A program made the position numbers and the translations under genes. The notes below the pieces were generated by a model, which was not told the origin of the DNA, did no database searches, and saw only the letters and a program-made list of their open reading frames with translations. Below, in pieces: positions 34,012 to 34,105 of a stretch of 34,105 nucleotides of DNA. The stretch lies in contig NZ_QWVS01000064.1 of NCBI RefSeq assembly GCF_003570725.1, forward strand, positions 1 to 34,105, written 5' to 3'. Numbering within the stretch: the stretch's first letter is position 1; each line of letters opens with the position of its first letter. The DNA is from Peribacillus asahii (GTDB lineage Bacteria > Bacillota > Bacilli > Bacillales > DSM-1321).

Positions 34012-34102
34012 GGGGAAGTACTCAAGAGGCTGAAGAGGCGCCCCTGCTAAGGGTGTAGGTCGGGTAACCGGCGCGAGGGTTCAAATCCCTCCTTCTCCGC
34101 CA
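34012..34102 (+). tRNA. tRNA-Ser (GCT)
   Basis: A class II tRNA of 91 nt with long variable arm and encoded CCA. Acceptor GGGGAAG/CTTCTCC has one G-U pair; the anticodon loop CTGCTAA reads GCT. It is 4 nt after tRNA-Asn, as in the Asn-Ser start of Bacillus tRNA clusters; the cluster continues beyond the window. Confidence 0.97.
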
Positions 34103-34105
34103 TTT

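Overview
The window is chromosomal DNA of a low-GC, spore-forming member of the Bacillaceae. Evidence: Bacillus-type gene order (ddl-murF-cshA-ydbS-ydbT-ydcA-acpS-ydcC-alr-ndoAI-ndoA-tex-cmpA-sprT-tRNA-Asn-tRNA-Ser), strong AGGAGG-type ribosome binding sites, several TTG/GTG starts, and a cortex morphogenetic gene (cmpA) that belongs to endospore formers. It begins in the last bases of a 5S rRNA and ends inside a tRNA cluster, so it is a single-copy block between two stable-RNA loci. I cannot name the species.

Region 1 (1-1880) is non-coding or decayed. It holds the 5S tail and its terminator, a minus-strand pseudogene of an NtaA/SnaA/SoxA-type flavin monooxygenase (3 in-frame stops, at least two frameshifts), and an unusual minus-strand leader: a good sigma-A promoter, a 30-codon ORF with a ribosome binding site, and two copies of a roughly 60-nt terminator-like hairpin unit. 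The plus-strand promoter and a long structured leader for the sulfate operon follow. That leader contains a divergent SAM-I (S-box)-like element and an extended hairpin just before cysH.

Region 2 (1882-7228) is the assimilatory sulfate operon cysH-cysP-sat-cysC-sumT-sirB: sulfate uptake, activation to APS/PAPS, reduction to sulfite, and two of the three steps to siroheme, the cofactor of sulfite reductase. The precorrin-2 dehydrogenase gene (sirC/ylnF) that usually completes this set is not here.

Region 3 (7229-18472) is accessory: a stand-alone tyrosine recombinase, a FlxA-like coiled-coil protein, a methyltransferase divergent from a LysR regulator, a molybdopterin oxidoreductase with an anomalous start, a YknW/YknX-like membrane pair without its ABC partners, a c-di-AMP (ydaO) riboswitch controlling a glutamate-type symporter, a membrane-anchored rhodanese, and one unrecognised protein.

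Region 4 (18730-34105) is the conserved core: cell-wall precursor enzymes (Ddl, MurF, Alr), the RNA helicase CshA, PH-domain membrane proteins, a rhomboid protease, AcpS, a YdcC lipoprotein, the EndoAI/NdoA toxin-antitoxin pair, Tex, CmpA, SprT and tRNAs. The rsb-sigB stress module found between ndoA and tex in B. subtilis is absent. A gap of nearly 1 kb between murF and cshA contains a decayed minus-strand reading frame.

All assignments come from reading the sequence and from remembered family motifs; no database search was run.
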